From Hydromicrobium sp964415365 (GTDB lineage Bacteria > Actinomycetota > Humimicrobiia > Humimicrobiales > Humimicrobiaceae), in NCBI GenBank assembly GCA_964415365.1, contig CAYPYW010000001.1, forward strand, positions 1 through 64,000: DNA of 64,000 bases. Direction: 5' to 3'. The translations under genes were made by a program, and so were the position numbers. The notes below the pieces were generated by a model. It was not told the DNA's origin and searched no databases. It was given only the letters and a program-made list of their open reading frames with translations. Below, in pieces: positions 26,021 to 34,596 of the stretch (its first letter is position 1; each line of letters opens with the position of its first letter).

Positions 26021-28537
26021 ATGAAAGTATACAGCTTGAACGGGCAGTGGGAGATGAGAAGTACAAATGATGAGCATTGGGAAAGTGCTCATGTGCCCGG
26101 CTCTGTTTTTACAGACTTATTGCACAATGGATTAATGGAAGATCCGTTTTACAGGGATAACGAAGATAAGGCTCTTGCACTTTCGTATAACGATTATGAG
26201 TATGCCAGGGAGTTTAATGTCTCTAGTGACCTGTTGAAGCATGATAGGATATTTCTATATTGTGAGGGGCTGGATACCCTTACGGAAATTAAAATAAATG
26301 GTAAGCTTGTAGCTAAGACTAATAACATGCACCGCAGCTATGAATTTGATGTGAAAGATACTTTAAAAGAGGGCAGCAATAATATCCATATCCTTTTTTT
26401 CTCTCCCACCCGATATATTGAGCAGATGCAGAAGAAATTACCATTGATGAAAAGAACAAACGATATGGTAATAGACGGATTTTACTACCTCCGTAAAGCT
26501 CATAGTATGTTTGGGTGGGACTGGGGACCCAAGATTCCTGATTCCGGTATATGGAGAAATATTGGCCTAAAGTTCTTTAATGATGCGCGTTTAAAGGATG
26601 TATATATAACCCAGGATCATCAAACCGGTAAGGTCAAATTGGATGTTCAGGTAAGTCTTGAAATCTGGAATCACGGAGAGTTTAATCTGGAGATTCTGGT
26701 GACTTCTCCTGACGATAAAAGAATATCCAAAATACAGCCGATTGATTATCCGGATGATAATTGTGCAATGGCCGCTGTCGAGATTGATAATCCCAAACTC
26801 TGGTGGCCTAACGGTTATGGGAAGCAGCCACTTTATGAAATTTCTGTGAATCTGAAGGAGGAAGATAAGATACTGGACTCAAGGGAAATTAAAGTAGGTT
26901 TGAGGACTTTGACTGTAAAACAGGAAGATGATAGGTGGGGCAAATCCTTTAAGTTCGAAATAAATGGTGTGCCAATTTTTGCTCGTGGAGCAAACTATAT
27001 AATAGAGGATAATCTGATGCCCAGATATTCGCGTGAGCGTACCGGGAGATTGATAAAGGATTGCATTGAAGCTCATTTTAATTGTATTCGTGTATGGGGT
27101 GGAGGTATATATCCGGATGATTATTTTTTTGACCTGTGCGACAGATACGGTATTATCGTGTGGGAGGATTTTATGTTTGCATGTTCTGTGTATCCTGCAG
27201 ACAGGGAATTTCTAAGTAATATAGAACATGAACTAGTCTCTAACATCAAAAGAATCAGAAATCACCCCAGTCTTGGTCTATGGTGTGGGAATAATGAGGT
27301 AGAGTGGATAGTGGATATGGTAGAAAAGCAATCTTTCCCCGGGGTACAAATTCCTGGAGATACGCCGTTACTTTCAATTAGAAAGGTTAAGAAGATGTAT
27401 ACCCGCCTATTTGAGAAGGTAATCCCTGAGGCAGTAAAGAAATATGATCCTGCTCACTTTTACTGGCCTTCATCACCGTCATCAGGAGGCAAGTTTGATA
27501 GACCGAATGACGAAAATAGGGGAGATGTACATTACTGGGATGTATGGCATGGCATGAAGCCTTTTAGCGATTACCGCAACCATTATTTTCGCTTTACTAC
27601 AGAATTTGGTTTTCAATCCTTTCCTGGAATAAAAACAATAGAGAGTTTTACAATGCCAGAGGATAGAAATATATCTTCATATGTGATGAAAAAGCATCAA
27701 AAGAACGGCTCGGCAAATGGAAAGATACTGACCTATCTTTCCGAAACATTCAGACATCCTAAAGATTTTAAGTCTCTACTTTACACATCCCAGCTTTTAC
27801 AGGCTGAGGCCATAAAATATGGTGTGGAACATTGGAGAAGGAACCGTGGCCGCTGTATGGGCTCACTGTACTGGCAACTCAATGACTGCTGGCCAGTTAT
27901 ATCCTGGTCAAGTATCGACTATTACGGACGATGGAAGGCCTTGCATTATTATGCAAAACGCTTTTACTCACCTGTTTTGATATCTGCAGAGGAGGAAGGG
28001 ACAAGAGTAAATATTTATGTCACCAATGATAATCTTGAGGATGTTAGAGGGACAGTTGGATGGAAGCTTAGAGATAATAGATCGGATATTGTATATGAGG
28101 ATAGAAAGGGTGTTACGGTAGCATCACTGAAGGCTGAAGAATGTATTGAGCTGGATTTAAAAGATATGATAAAAAAAGATAATATAAGAGATGTCTATCT
28201 TGAATTCTTCTTTGATGTTGATGGACAATGTGTAAGTGATGGGACGTTATTATTTGTGAAACCCAAACACTTTAATTTCTTAAATCCTGAAATAAAGATA
28301 GCTATAAATGAAGTAAGGGATCAGTTCATTATTTCGATTGGATCACAAGCCTATGCAAAATCTGTTGAACTTGATTTAGTAGAAGCGGATTGTAAATTCA
28401 GTGACAACTATTTTGATCTTTCTGCAGGGTATGTAAAAGAGGTCGTAGTAGATAAATCCAGCCTTTCAGATAAATTAAATCTGAGTGAAGTAAAAAACCA
28501 GTTGAAGGTACGGAGCCTGTATGATGTTGATAAGTAA
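26021..28537 (+). CDS. GH2 beta-mannosidase
   Basis: 838 residues. It removes beta-linked mannose from the non-reducing end of manno-oligosaccharides. Layout: N-terminal sugar-binding domain (LNGQWEM, HVPGSVFTDLLHNGL), immunoglobulin-like domain, TIM barrel. In the barrel: ARGANYIIEDNLMPRY, WGGGIYPDDYFFDLCDRYGI, acid/base Glu426 in WCGNNE, nucleophile Glu528 in TTEFGFQSFPG, and SLYWQLNDCWPVISWSS, all typical of beta-mannosidases within GH2. Start ATG 26021 has GGGAG (26011-26015) 5 nt upstream; the ATG at 25994 adds nine residues not expected in the family. No signal peptide. A 160-bp gap with no clear terminator separates it from the GH1 gene. Confidence 0.92.
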   Translation: MKVYSLNGQWEMRSTNDEHWESAHVPGSVFTDLLHNGLMEDPFYRDNEDKALALSYNDYEYAREFNVSSDLLKHDRIFLYCEGLDTLTEIKINGKLVAKTNNMHRSYEFDVKDTLKEGSNNIHILFFSPTRYIEQMQKKLPLMKRTNDMVIDGFYYLRKAHSMFGWDWGPKIPDSGIWRNIGLKFFNDARLKDVYITQDHQTGKVKLDVQVSLEIWNHGEFNLEILVTSPDDKRISKIQPIDYPDDNCAMAAVEIDNPKLWWPNGYGKQPLYEISVNLKEEDKILDSREIKVGLRTLTVKQEDDRWGKSFKFEINGVPIFARGANYIIEDNLMPRYSRERTGRLIKDCIEAHFNCIRVWGGGIYPDDYFFDLCDRYGIIVWEDFMFACSVYPADREFLSNIEHELVSNIKRIRNHPSLGLWCGNNEVEWIVDMVEKQSFPGVQIPGDTPLLSIRKVKKMYTRLFEKVIPEAVKKYDPAHFYWPSSPSSGGKFDRPNDENRGDVHYWDVWHGMKPFSDYRNHYFRFTTEFGFQSFPGIKTIESFTMPEDRNISSYVMKKHQKNGSANGKILTYLSETFRHPKDFKSLLYTSQLLQAEAIKYGVEHWRRNRGRCMGSLYWQLNDCWPVISWSSIDYYGRWKALHYYAKRFYSPVLISAEEEGTRVNIYVTNDNLEDVRGTVGWKLRDNRSDIVYEDRKGVTVASLKAEECIELDLKDMIKKDNIRDVYLEFFFDVDGQCVSDGTLLFVKPKHFNFLNPEIKIAINEVRDQFIISIGSQAYAKSVELDLVEADCKFSDNYFDLSAGYVKEVVVDKSSLSDKLNLSEVKNQLKVRSLYDVDK

Positions 28538-28606
28538 TGGGGAGTTTTTTTGTTTTGTCATATTTTAGGTTTTTTGATTAAATCTTACAAAAAAAGTAAT
28601 CAAAAA

Positions 28607-28673
28607 TGCTTGACTACTCTAAAAGTTTTGTTATAAAATAATTGCACGCGTGTTTAGCACGCGTGTTTACATG
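28607..28673 (+). promoter_or_regulatory. Promoter with tandem LacI-type operators for the transporter operon
   Basis: TTGACT (28610-28615), 16-bp spacer, TATAAA (28632-28637), then two head-to-tail copies of GCACGCGTGTTTA (28644-28656 and 28657-28669), the second followed by CATG. TGCTTGACTA, AGTTTT, TATAAA and the first operator copy all sit at the same relative positions as in the lacI promoter (20895-20948). The second operator copy is extra and suggests tighter or cooperative repression of the transporter (inference). Confidence 0.78.
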
Positions 28674-28809
28674 ACCGAAATCCAAGTTTAGGATTGTTCT
28701 TAACCAAAATGGGACAATACTTTGTCATGTAGAAGGGAGGTGAATCTAACAAATAAGTCATTGAGCCATTACTTTCAATACCAAAAAACCTTAAAAAGGA
28801 GGTTGAAGA
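28674..28809 (+). promoter_or_regulatory. Long 5' leader of the binding-protein mRNA
   Basis: About 136 nt between the operators and the GTG start. It has a short hairpin (GACAA 28713-28717 with TTGTC 28722-28726) and an orphan, strong Shine-Dalgarno-like AAGGGAGGTGA at 28732-28742 with no start codon at usable distance. The real ribosome-binding site AGGAGG (28797-28802) follows near the gene. The orphan site could be a ribosome standby or mRNA-stabilising element; this is only a suggestion. Confidence 0.35.
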
Positions 28810-30618
28810 GTGAAAAAAGTATTTTTATGGCTAATTATAATATCGATGATTGCAGTTTTCTCTCTAGTAGGTTGTAAGGAAACAGCAGCAGCAGAAGAAA
28901 CAGTAGCTGAAGAAGAAACTACAGTAGAAGAGGAAACTACAGCTGAAGAAGCTCCAGCACTGGAAATTCCATTAGCTTATAGTTACGATCCAGACATGGC
29001 TAAGGCGATTCTTGCTGATGCTGGATATGTTGATACTGATGGTGATGGATTCGTAGAAGCACCTGATGGTTCCAAGATAGAGCTGATTGTTACCTGCCCG
29101 GTGGGATGGAGTGACTGGGAGGAAGCTATCAGGGTTATAGCCACGAGTGCTCAGGCTGCAGGTATCAATCTTAATAATGAAACACCGGATTACGGTGCTT
29201 TCACCACCGCACTCTTTGGTGGCACATTTGATACATCACTATACAACCCTGGAAATTTGGCCAATACGCCATGGACGGTATATAATGCATGGTTCAATCA
29301 CCCGATTATGGAGACAATGCAGAATGGTAATTATGGCAGATATGATAATCAGGAATTGCTTGATCTTGTGGATCAACTTGGCAAGGTTGCGACCGATGAT
29401 GTTGCAGGAATACAGGCTGTTTGTTCACAAATTCAAGAAATTCAACTAACAGATTTACCTTATATCCCACTCTGGTATAATGGTGTTTGGGCTCAGTTTA
29501 GTGATGCAGTTTGGACGAACTGGTCAACGTCAGCAGCAGATACTCCTAATGACATTCCTTGTACTTGGAATGAATACTGGCAAAGGGGTGGTCTGATGCA
29601 ACTTACTGAATTAGAGCCAGTAGAAGGAGTTGAAGCAGGAACAGGTACTTATCCGCGAAACGAAACTCTTTATGTCAGTGGAGCAGCATGGGGTGCATAT
29701 TCAGATTCGAATCCTTTAATACCTGGAACTAAAGCAAATTCAACAGGAACAATTGGACTCTTGTATGAAACACCATTTATGTATGATCCTTTAGCTGATG
29801 CAATGATACCTTGGCTCGCTGAAAGTGGATCATGGACTGATGATAATACTTATGAAATGAAAATAAGACAGGGCATGACTTGGTCTGATGGTCAATCACT
29901 TACGGCAGCGGATGTTAAATTTACCTATGAGCTTGGTAAAAATTTCCCTTCAGTTTGGTTCAGCCCGATGTGGAATTACATGGATGAGATCACAATGGTT
30001 GATGATTACACACTGCAAATAAAATTCACTGATCCTATCTACCAGGAGTTCTCATACAATCTGTTTAATTTACCTATAGTTCCGGAGCATCTCTGGAAAA
30101 ATAGGACAGAGGAAGAAGTAAGTACTGGAATTAATGAAAACCCAATTGGTTCAGGTGCATACTTATGGGATGCCAAGGGTATGGGCCCAGACAGAAACGT
30201 TTGGGTTAAAAACCCCGATTGGTGGGCAATAGATGCGCTTGGGCTGAATGTAGCTCCCAATAGGATAGTCGATATTCGAACTTCAAGCAACAACGTCACT
30301 CTCGGTATGATTCTTAAAGGCGAAATCGATCTTTCTAATAACTTCCTCCCGGGTGTTGCAGAGCTTATAAATAAGGGTTATGTCAAATCTTTTTACCCCG
30401 AAGCTCCGTATATGCTCTCTGCCAATACGGCCTGCTTGTTCTTGAATTTGGCAAAAGAGCCATTGGATGACCCGGCGTTTAGGAAAGCATTGGCTTTTTC
30501 AATCAATACAGGTGATATCGTTAATGTTGCTTATGCTAACTTGGTTCAGGCTGCTAATCCAACCGGTCTTCTTCCAAATCTGGATAAGTATATCGATAAA
30601 ACCTTACTTGGGCAGTAA
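28810..30618 (+). CDS. Oligosaccharide/peptide-type solute-binding lipoprotein (SBP_bac_5), circularly permuted
   Basis: 602 residues. A lipoprotein signal ends at LVGC (Cys22), followed by a Glu/Thr/Ala-rich linker (residues 23-50). After that the family order is inverted. Residues about 57-275 are what normally forms the C-terminal part of SBP_bac_5 proteins (SYDPDMAKAILADAGY, DTDGDGF, NYGRYDNQELLDLVDQL, LTDLPYIPLWYNG, TWNEYWQRGG). A linker rich in Glu/Gly leads to residues about 280-602, normally the N-terminal part (YPRNETLYVSGAAWG, PWLAESGSWTDD, MTWSDGQSLTAADVKFTYE, NPIGSGAYLWD, then RKALAFSINTGDIV at 558). The protein stops at YIDKTLLGQ, the place where the normal protein would continue into YDP-x-x-AK. 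Nothing seems missing. In this island it should bind cello- or manno-oligosaccharides. GTG start, AGGAGG 7 nt upstream. Confidence 0.9.
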   Translation: MKKVFLWLIIISMIAVFSLVGCKETAAAEETVAEEETTVEEETTAEEAPALEIPLAYSYDPDMAKAILADAGYVDTDGDGFVEAPDGSKIELIVTCPVGWSDWEEAIRVIATSAQAAGINLNNETPDYGAFTTALFGGTFDTSLYNPGNLANTPWTVYNAWFNHPIMETMQNGNYGRYDNQELLDLVDQLGKVATDDVAGIQAVCSQIQEIQLTDLPYIPLWYNGVWAQFSDAVWTNWSTSAADTPNDIPCTWNEYWQRGGLMQLTELEPVEGVEAGTGTYPRNETLYVSGAAWGAYSDSNPLIPGTKANSTGTIGLLYETPFMYDPLADAMIPWLAESGSWTDDNTYEMKIRQGMTWSDGQSLTAADVKFTYELGKNFPSVWFSPMWNYMDEITMVDDYTLQIKFTDPIYQEFSYNLFNLPIVPEHLWKNRTEEEVSTGINENPIGSGAYLWDAKGMGPDRNVWVKNPDWWAIDALGLNVAPNRIVDIRTSSNNVTLGMILKGEIDLSNNFLPGVAELINKGYVKSFYPEAPYMLSANTACLFLNLAKEPLDDPAFRKALAFSINTGDIVNVAYANLVQAANPTGLLPNLDKYIDKTLLGQ

Positions 30619-30629
30619 TTAGTTGCTAA

Positions 30630-30663
30630 ATACCGCCCCTCCTAAAAAGGGGCGGTATTTTTT
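30630..30663 (+). terminator. Intercistronic intrinsic terminator/attenuator
   Basis: ATACCGCCCCT (30630-30640) pairs perfectly with AGGGGCGGTAT (30648-30658), 11 bp with a 7-nt loop, followed by a run of T to 30663. It lies between the binding-protein gene and the first permease gene. Partial termination here would give the usual excess of binding protein over membrane components, and the hairpin would protect the 3' end of the short transcript. Confidence 0.9.
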
Positions 30664-30691
30664 ATAACTATCTTTTCAATAAGGAGGAAAT

Positions 30692-31684
30692 GTGAGACGC
30701 TATTTCGGGAGGAAAATAATTATTTACATCTCCACCTTTTTTTTAGCAGTAACTGTGGACTGGGCAATTCCTAGATTCATGCCTGGTAATCCCATTGTGA
30801 ATCTGCTTTCAAGAACTGCACTGCGTGCTGAGTCTACTCAGGTAATGTACGGCTATTACATAAAAGCTTTTGGATTAGATGTACCTATATGGAAACAGTA
30901 CCTCAATTTCTGGAACGCTCTTTTTCATGGTGATCTGGGAACAAGTGTACTTCTGTTTCCACAAAAAGTAGCAACCATAATAAAAGGAGCAGTACCTTAC
31001 GATGCTTTACTTTTGATTCCAGCAATATTGCTGAGTTTTTATGCGGGAAATAAATTCGGTGCTTTTGCTGCACGAAATAGATGGCTTGACAACACCGTAC
31101 TCCCGTTGGGATATATCCTTACAGCAACTCCCTATATGTGGCTTGGAATCTTACTGGCCTGGTCTTTAGGAATAGTTGCAGGCATTTTTCCATTTGCGGG
31201 TGCGTACGGCTTTTCAATGGTGCCCTCATTCTCATTGTCTTTTATATTAGACGCTCTGCATCACTGGTTCCTACCTTTTTTCTCTCTCTTCTTAGTTGGT
31301 TTTGGTGGTTGGGCGATTGGAATGAGAAATATGATCATCTATGAACTTGAGGCTGATTATTCTCATTATCTGGGAGCCTTAGGAGCGCCAAGGGGATTGA
31401 TAAGAAAATATGCTTTCAGAAATGCGATACTGCCCCAGATAACAGGACTGGCACTTCAACTTGGTGTAATTTTTTCAGGGGCTATTGTAACAGAGGTTGT
31501 CTTTTCATATCCTGGTATCGGATACTGGATTCTAAAGGCGATTCAGAATCAGGATTACTTCCTTCTGCAGGGGTGTTTCCTTTTTATCATAATTGGAGTG
31601 TTGCTCGCTAATTTCACTATTGATATTATTTATGTCATTGTAGATCCAAGGACGCGAATAGGAATGCAAGGTGGGTCAACATGA
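30692..31684 (+). CDS. ABC transporter permease (DppB/OppB type)
   Basis: 330 residues, about six membrane helices with the N-terminal helix and extracytoplasmic loop of the DppB/OppB family (FMPGNPIVNLLSR, FGLDVPIWKQYLNFWNALFHGDLGTS). The coupling loop that contacts the ATPase is GAPRGLIRKYAFRNAILPQ (from about residue 230). It forms the translocation channel with the second permease. The GTG start at 30692 is 4 nt after AGGAGG (30682-30687). It ends overlapping the next permease start by 4 bp (ATGA). Confidence 0.92.
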   Translation: MRRYFGRKIIIYISTFFLAVTVDWAIPRFMPGNPIVNLLSRTALRAESTQVMYGYYIKAFGLDVPIWKQYLNFWNALFHGDLGTSVLLFPQKVATIIKGAVPYDALLLIPAILLSFYAGNKFGAFAARNRWLDNTVLPLGYILTATPYMWLGILLAWSLGIVAGIFPFAGAYGFSMVPSFSLSFILDALHHWFLPFFSLFLVGFGGWAIGMRNMIIYELEADYSHYLGALGAPRGLIRKYAFRNAILPQITGLALQLGVIFSGAIVTEVVFSYPGIGYWILKAIQNQDYFLLQGCFLFIIIGVLLANFTIDIIYVIVDPRTRIGMQGGST

Positions 31685-32589
31685 TAGAGAAAATGAATAT
31701 AAAAAAATCGGGAAAAGTAAATGAAATTCTTATTGTAAAACCGAAGAAGGTAAACGAGTTTCTTTATTTTGCTTTTAGGAACAACAGGGTACGAATTGGA
31801 GTAAGTGTTGTTCTTTTCTTTCTTTTACTTATGTTTATAGGGCCGTTACTTACGCATTACGAATGGGATGCTTACATAGGCCCATTTTCTGCCCCACCAT
31901 CATCAGTTTATTGGTTGGGGACAACAGTATACGGACAGGATGTTTTTACACAGTTTGTGCTCGGCCTCAGAGCATCATTCCTTGTAGGAGTTATCGGCGG
32001 GGGGCTTGGAACTCTTATAGGAATTCTTGTTGGTTTTATCAGTGGTTATCGTGGAGGTATGGTTGATGAAAGCTTAAATATAATAACGAATATAATTCTT
32101 GTTATCCCTACGTTTGCAATACTTCTTATAATAGCAGCATATCTTAGAGTCAGGGGTATTTTTATAGAGAGTATCTTGATTGGATTGACAGCCTGGCCAT
32201 GGGCGGCAAGAGCAGTTAGAGCTCAGACGTTTTCATTACGTTCCAGAGATTTTGTTGATCTGGCAAGGATGAGTGGAATGAAACCCCTGAAAATCATTTT
32301 CAAGGAAATTGCACCTAATATGATGTCATATCTATTGATGACATTCATTCTCCAGTTTGGAGGGGCAATACTCATTGCTGCAACACTGGATTTTATAGGA
32401 CTTGGTCCAACAAATGCAATTTCGCTTGGCCTCATGATGAACTATGCAGTCGTCTCTGGTGCTCTTATATATGGAGTGTGGTGGTGGTTTGTACCACCAG
32501 GTTTTGCAATCATGGCCATCGTTGGGTCTTTATATATCATGAATGTTGGGCTGGATGAAGTTTTCAATCCCAAACTAAGGGAGATGTGA
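31681..32589 (+). CDS. ABC transporter permease (DppC/OppC type)
   Basis: 302 residues. The N-terminal cytoplasmic tail is longer than usual (about 38 residues, Lys-rich) and is followed by FRNNRVRIGVSVVLFFLLL, the OppC N-terminal helix, then GTTVYGQDVFTQFVLGLRAS and five further helices. The ATPase-contact loop ARMSGMKPLKIIFKEIAPNM is present. Partner of the DppB-type permease, whose stop codon its ATG overlaps; the first ATPase gene starts 4 nt after its stop. Confidence 0.92.
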   Translation: MIEKMNIKKSGKVNEILIVKPKKVNEFLYFAFRNNRVRIGVSVVLFFLLLMFIGPLLTHYEWDAYIGPFSAPPSSVYWLGTTVYGQDVFTQFVLGLRASFLVGVIGGGLGTLIGILVGFISGYRGGMVDESLNIITNIILVIPTFAILLIIAAYLRVRGIFIESILIGLTAWPWAARAVRAQTFSLRSRDFVDLARMSGMKPLKIIFKEIAPNMMSYLLMTFILQFGGAILIAATLDFIGLGPTNAISLGLMMNYAVVSGALIYGVWWWFVPPGFAIMAIVGSLYIMNVGLDEVFNPKLREM

Positions 32590-32593
32590 GAAT

Positions 32594-33556
32594 ATGAGTT
32601 TAGAAGTAAAAAATCTTAGAGTTTATTATCAAACCCTGAGGGGGAATGTCAAGGCACTGGATGGCGTAACATTCGATATTAAAGATGGAGAGATCATGGG
32701 GCTGGCCGGTGAATCGGGCTGCGGGAAAACAACTCTGGGTAATAGCCTGGTCTACTTAAAGCCTCCTATGAGATTTATAGAGGGCAGCGTAAAGCTTGAT
32801 GACAGGAAGTTACCGGTCTTAGATATGGAATTGATGAATGCGTTCAGATTTATTAATATTTCTGTCATACCGCAGTATGCCATGAATGCCATGAATCCTA
32901 CACGGAAAATAGGAAAGATGATCTCGGAACTTCTTGATTCCAGGAAAGTTAGCTATAAAAAAACTAAACCCGAATTGGACAGAAGACTTGATCTGGTCGA
33001 ATTGACACATGATGTACTGGATATGTACCCAATAGAACTTTCAGGCGGTATGAAGCAAAGGATGGTACTGGTTCTGTCTACTTTAATGAATCCCTCATTA
33101 CTGATAGCTGATGAGATTACTTCAGCACTTGATGTTTCAACCCAGAAAGCTGTAGCAGAGATGCTTGTTGAATTCAGGAATCGAAAGTTTGTTAAAAGTA
33201 TGATAGTTATTACCCATGATATTTCAATACTTTATCAGATAGCAGATAGTATTCTGGTAATGTATGCGGGAAAACTGGCAGAGAAAGCCTCTACTGATAT
33301 AATAGTACATTCCTCCCGTCATCCGTATACCAGACTGTTAATTTCTTCGCTACCCAAAGTTGGAGTAAAATATTCAGAGAAGAAACTAAAAGGTATTCCT
33401 GGCAATACTCCACTACTGCTTAATCCTCCGATTGGATGCCGTTTTAGAGACCGATGTCCTGTTGCATTTGAGAAATGTGTGGAGGAACCACCATTTATTG
33501 AAATTGAGAAGGATCATTTTGTTGCTTGCTGGAAGGAGTATGGAAGTAATGCTTAG
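32594..33556 (+). CDS. ABC transporter ATPase (DppD/OppD type)
   Basis: 320 residues. Walker A GESGCGKTT, signature LSGGMKQR, Walker B LLIADEITSALDV, H-loop THDIS, then the oligo_HPY C-terminal extension (HPYTRLLISSLPKV) and a cysteine cluster RFRDRCPVAFEKC followed by a late FVACW. In DppD/OppD relatives such cysteines bind an iron-sulfur cluster; whether they do here is inference. The usual EPT after Walker B reads EIT. It overlaps the next ATPase gene by 8 bp. Confidence 0.92.
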   Translation: MSLEVKNLRVYYQTLRGNVKALDGVTFDIKDGEIMGLAGESGCGKTTLGNSLVYLKPPMRFIEGSVKLDDRKLPVLDMELMNAFRFINISVIPQYAMNAMNPTRKIGKMISELLDSRKVSYKKTKPELDRRLDLVELTHDVLDMYPIELSGGMKQRMVLVLSTLMNPSLLIADEITSALDVSTQKAVAEMLVEFRNRKFVKSMIVITHDISILYQIADSILVMYAGKLAEKASTDIIVHSSRHPYTRLLISSLPKVGVKYSEKKLKGIPGNTPLLLNPPIGCRFRDRCPVAFEKCVEEPPFIEIEKDHFVACWKEYGSNA

Positions 33557-34499
33557 ACTTGAAAGAGTATCGAAGATTTATAGAACCGGAACGTTCGGAG
33601 GGAAATTACTCCCGGCAGTGGTCGATGTGAGTTTTAATATTGGGAATGGAGAAGTTGTTTCGCTGATTGGTGAAAGTGGAAGTGGTAAAAGTACAATAGG
33701 GAAGATGATTTTACGTTTAATTGCCATAACTTCGGGTAAGGTTATCTTTAATGGAATTGATATTTCTACTCTTAAAAAGGATAAACTTAAAGATTATTAT
33801 CGAGATGTCCAGGGTGTCTTTCAGGATCCATTCAGTTCATATAATCCGATTTTTAAAGCTGACAGAATTTTTGCCATGATAAGGCAGGAATTTTTTCCAA
33901 AAGTGAAGGATAAAGAATGGAAAGAAAAGGTAGATAGTTCACTTAAAGCTGTTGGTTTAAATCCTGATCAGGTCTTGAATAAGTTTCCACATCAACTAAG
34001 TGGTGGACAGCTGCAGCGTTTTCTTATAGCTCGCGCGCTACTGCTGGACATTAAATTTCTGGTAGCGGATGAGATTATAAGCATGCTTGATGCATCTACC
34101 CGTGTGGATGTTCTGAATTTGTTGGCAGAGTTAAAATCCCGGGGTTTATCCATACTTTTTATAACTCATGATTTATCGCTTGGCTATTATATAAGTGAAA
34201 GAGCAATAATTCTTTACAGGGGAAGCATTGTGGAAATGGGTGCTACGGAAAAAATATATTCTAATCCGCTTCATCCATATACGGAAATGCTGATGGCTTC
34301 CGTTCCGCGTTTGGATAAAAAATGGGAGGAAGTAGAGATGGAACTTAAGGCAAGACAAATAGAGACCACGATAGGTTGTGTCTATTACGAAAGATGTTGT
34401 GTTCCAGGCAAAGATAAAAGTTGTGCCATAGACAAGCCACAGTTGATAGAGGTGGAACATGATCATTTTGTAGCATGTAGCCATTGTATGGAAGAATGA
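33549..34499 (+). CDS. ABC transporter ATPase (DppF/OppF type)
   Basis: About 316 residues. Walker A GESGSGKST, Q-loop FQDPFSSYNPIF, signature LSGGQLQRF, Walker B FLVADEIISMLDAS, H-loop THDLS, and the C-terminal HPYTEMLMASVP with cysteines in YYERCCVPGKDKSC and VACSHC. The sequence around Walker B (DEIISMLDAS) resembles the sugar-oligomer importing branch rather than classical peptide OppF. Start choice: AAGGAG at 33533-33538 is 10 nt before ATG 33549; ATG 33540 is in frame but too close. Last gene of the transporter operon; a strong terminator follows. Confidence 0.92.
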   Translation: MLRLERVSKIYRTGTFGGKLLPAVVDVSFNIGNGEVVSLIGESGSGKSTIGKMILRLIAITSGKVIFNGIDISTLKKDKLKDYYRDVQGVFQDPFSSYNPIFKADRIFAMIRQEFFPKVKDKEWKEKVDSSLKAVGLNPDQVLNKFPHQLSGGQLQRFLIARALLLDIKFLVADEIISMLDASTRVDVLNLLAELKSRGLSILFITHDLSLGYYISERAIILYRGSIVEMGATEKIYSNPLHPYTEMLMASVPRLDKKWEEVEMELKARQIETTIGCVYYERCCVPGKDKSCAIDKPQLIEVEHDHFVACSHCMEE

Positions 34500-34550
34500 T
34501 CATATTTTAAACATATGATTTATTTTTAGTTTTTTGGTACTTCTTGTAGA

Positions 34551-34596
34551 AAAGTAAAGCATGATTTAGCATAAATGTTGTGCTTTACTTTTTCTT
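34551..34596 (+). terminator. Intrinsic terminator of the transporter operon
   Basis: AAAGTAAAGCA (34551-34561) pairs with TGCTTTACTTT (34581-34591), 11 bp, with a 19-nt loop and T-rich downstream sequence (TTCTTTTT). The symmetric A/T flanks could also let it work from the other strand. Confidence 0.8.

Noticed and set aside
29147..29449. Second + strand frame inside the binding-protein gene
   Set aside because: Out-of-frame shadow of the 602-residue gene with no features of its own.
28810..30618. Binding-protein gene as a simple pseudogene or truncated fusion
   Set aside because: The frame is open for 602 residues, all recognisable blocks of the family are present once each, and signal, ribosome-binding site and promoter are intact.
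32594..34499. Calling the transporter a dipeptide/oligopeptide importer from its family name
   Set aside because: The gene context (GH94, GH1, GH2 and shared LacI operator) and the binding-protein sequence favour oligosaccharides; the Dpp/Opp names are used only for subunit type.
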